Shown: piece after piece, positions 63,760 to 64,000 of the stretch
Numbering within the stretch: position 1 is the stretch's first letter
How the letters are laid out: every line of letters begins with the position of its first letter
Assembly (NCBI RefSeq): GCF_006838285.1
Contig: NZ_CP038228.1
Location: forward strand, 372,001-436,000
From: Xanthomonas translucens pv. cerealis
GTDB taxonomy: Bacteria; Pseudomonadota; Gammaproteobacteria; Xanthomonadales; Xanthomonadaceae
Direction: 5' to 3'
DNA length: 64,000 nucleotides
Made by a program: the position numbers and the translations under genes
Notes under the pieces: model-generated
Told to the model about the DNA's origin: nothing
The model's database searches: none
What the model saw: the letters and a program-made list of their open reading frames with translations, nothing else

Positions 63760-64000
63760 GTGATCGGCCGTCTGCGCGGCATCCTCGCCTACAAGCAGCC
63801 GCCGTGGCTGGTGATCGACGTGGGCGGGGTCGGCTATGAGCTGGAGGCGCCGATGAGCACCTTCTACGATCTGCCCGACGTCGGTCGCGACGTGATCCTG
63901 TTCACCCACTACGCGCACAAGGAGGACAGCGTGTCGCTGTACGGCTTCCTGCGCGAGGGCGAGCGGCGCTTGTTCCGCGACGTGCAGCGGGTCACCGGGA
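63760..64000 (+). CDS. ruvA: Holliday junction branch-migration protein RuvA (5' part)
   Basis: The GTG at 63760 begins [20 protein letters not shown] then [20 protein letters not shown] and [18 protein letters not shown], the N-terminal OB-fold domain of RuvA. The gene is cut by the window end after about 80 codons. RuvA binds junctions as a tetramer and loads RuvB. Confidence 0.95.
   Translation, partial: MIGRLRGILAYKQPPWLVIDVGGVGYELEAPMSTFYDLPDVGRDVILFTHYAHKEDSVSLYGFLREGERRLFRDVQRVTG

Overview
The window looks like chromosome of a Xanthomonas-type gammaproteobacterium (Lysobacteraceae). The reasons are very high G+C with strongly G/C-ending codons, several TonB-dependent receptors, a xanthoferrin/vibrioferrin-type xss operon, an otsB-GH15-otsA trehalose operon, an L2-like class A beta-lactamase with a divergent AmpR-type regulator, Xanthomonas-style palindromic repeats, and one promoter with the geometry of the HrpX plant-inducible promoter (PIP box). 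The species is not resolved. No rRNA, tRNA, CRISPR array, intact insertion sequence or prophage was seen.

Layout. 1-3.3 kb: a broken chemotaxis receptor and a membrane quinoprotein glucose dehydrogenase. 3.6-7.6 kb: trehalose operon (otsB, GH15 hydrolase, otsA) joined by ATGA overlaps. 7.7-8.6 kb: a PIP-box gene for a Ser/Pro-rich protein with four ~49-residue repeats, a candidate undescribed type III effector. 8.8-11.3 kb: TonB-dependent receptor. 11.5-16.1 kb: DUF3574 lipoprotein, frameshifted acetyltransferase, NCS2-like permease, DUF3014 protein and a glutathione S-transferase beside a perfect REP palindrome. 16.3-19.1 kb: clpB behind a heat-shock-type promoter, followed by the 3' scrap of a Cys/Met-metabolism PLP enzyme. 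19.2-19.9 kb: psiF-like gene and regulator remnants.

19.9-30.1 kb: siderophore locus on the minus strand, with a Fur-box-like site, a frameshifted SbnG-like HpcH/HpaI aldolase, the receptor, then the ATP-grasp, NIS synthetase, MFS exporter, second NIS synthetase and PLP decarboxylase genes, mostly overlapping. 30.2-34.3 kb: K+/H+ antiporter, a MASE1-type sensor-like protein and a small secreted protein. 34.6-42.9 kb: three tandem paralogous TonB-dependent receptors. 43.2-48.7 kb: ABC-F ATPase, small membrane protein, ampR/beta-lactamase pair and a secreted esterase. 48.7-53.3 kb: Tat-exported phospholipase C followed, on the same strand upstream, by a TonB-dependent receptor. 53.6-54.9 kb: CPA2 antiporter. 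55-64 kb: housekeeping block fmdB, DUF3011 protein, aspS, GNAT, a metalloprotease with ricin-type lectin repeats, a decayed alpha/beta hydrolase, yebC, ruvC and the start of ruvA, with two related inverted-repeat elements flanking ruvC.

The themes are iron and nutrient capture through TonB-dependent receptors, envelope and stress functions, and many gene remnants. The points most worth following are the PIP-box repeat protein, an atypical patch inside aspS, and the broken aldolase in the siderophore locus.
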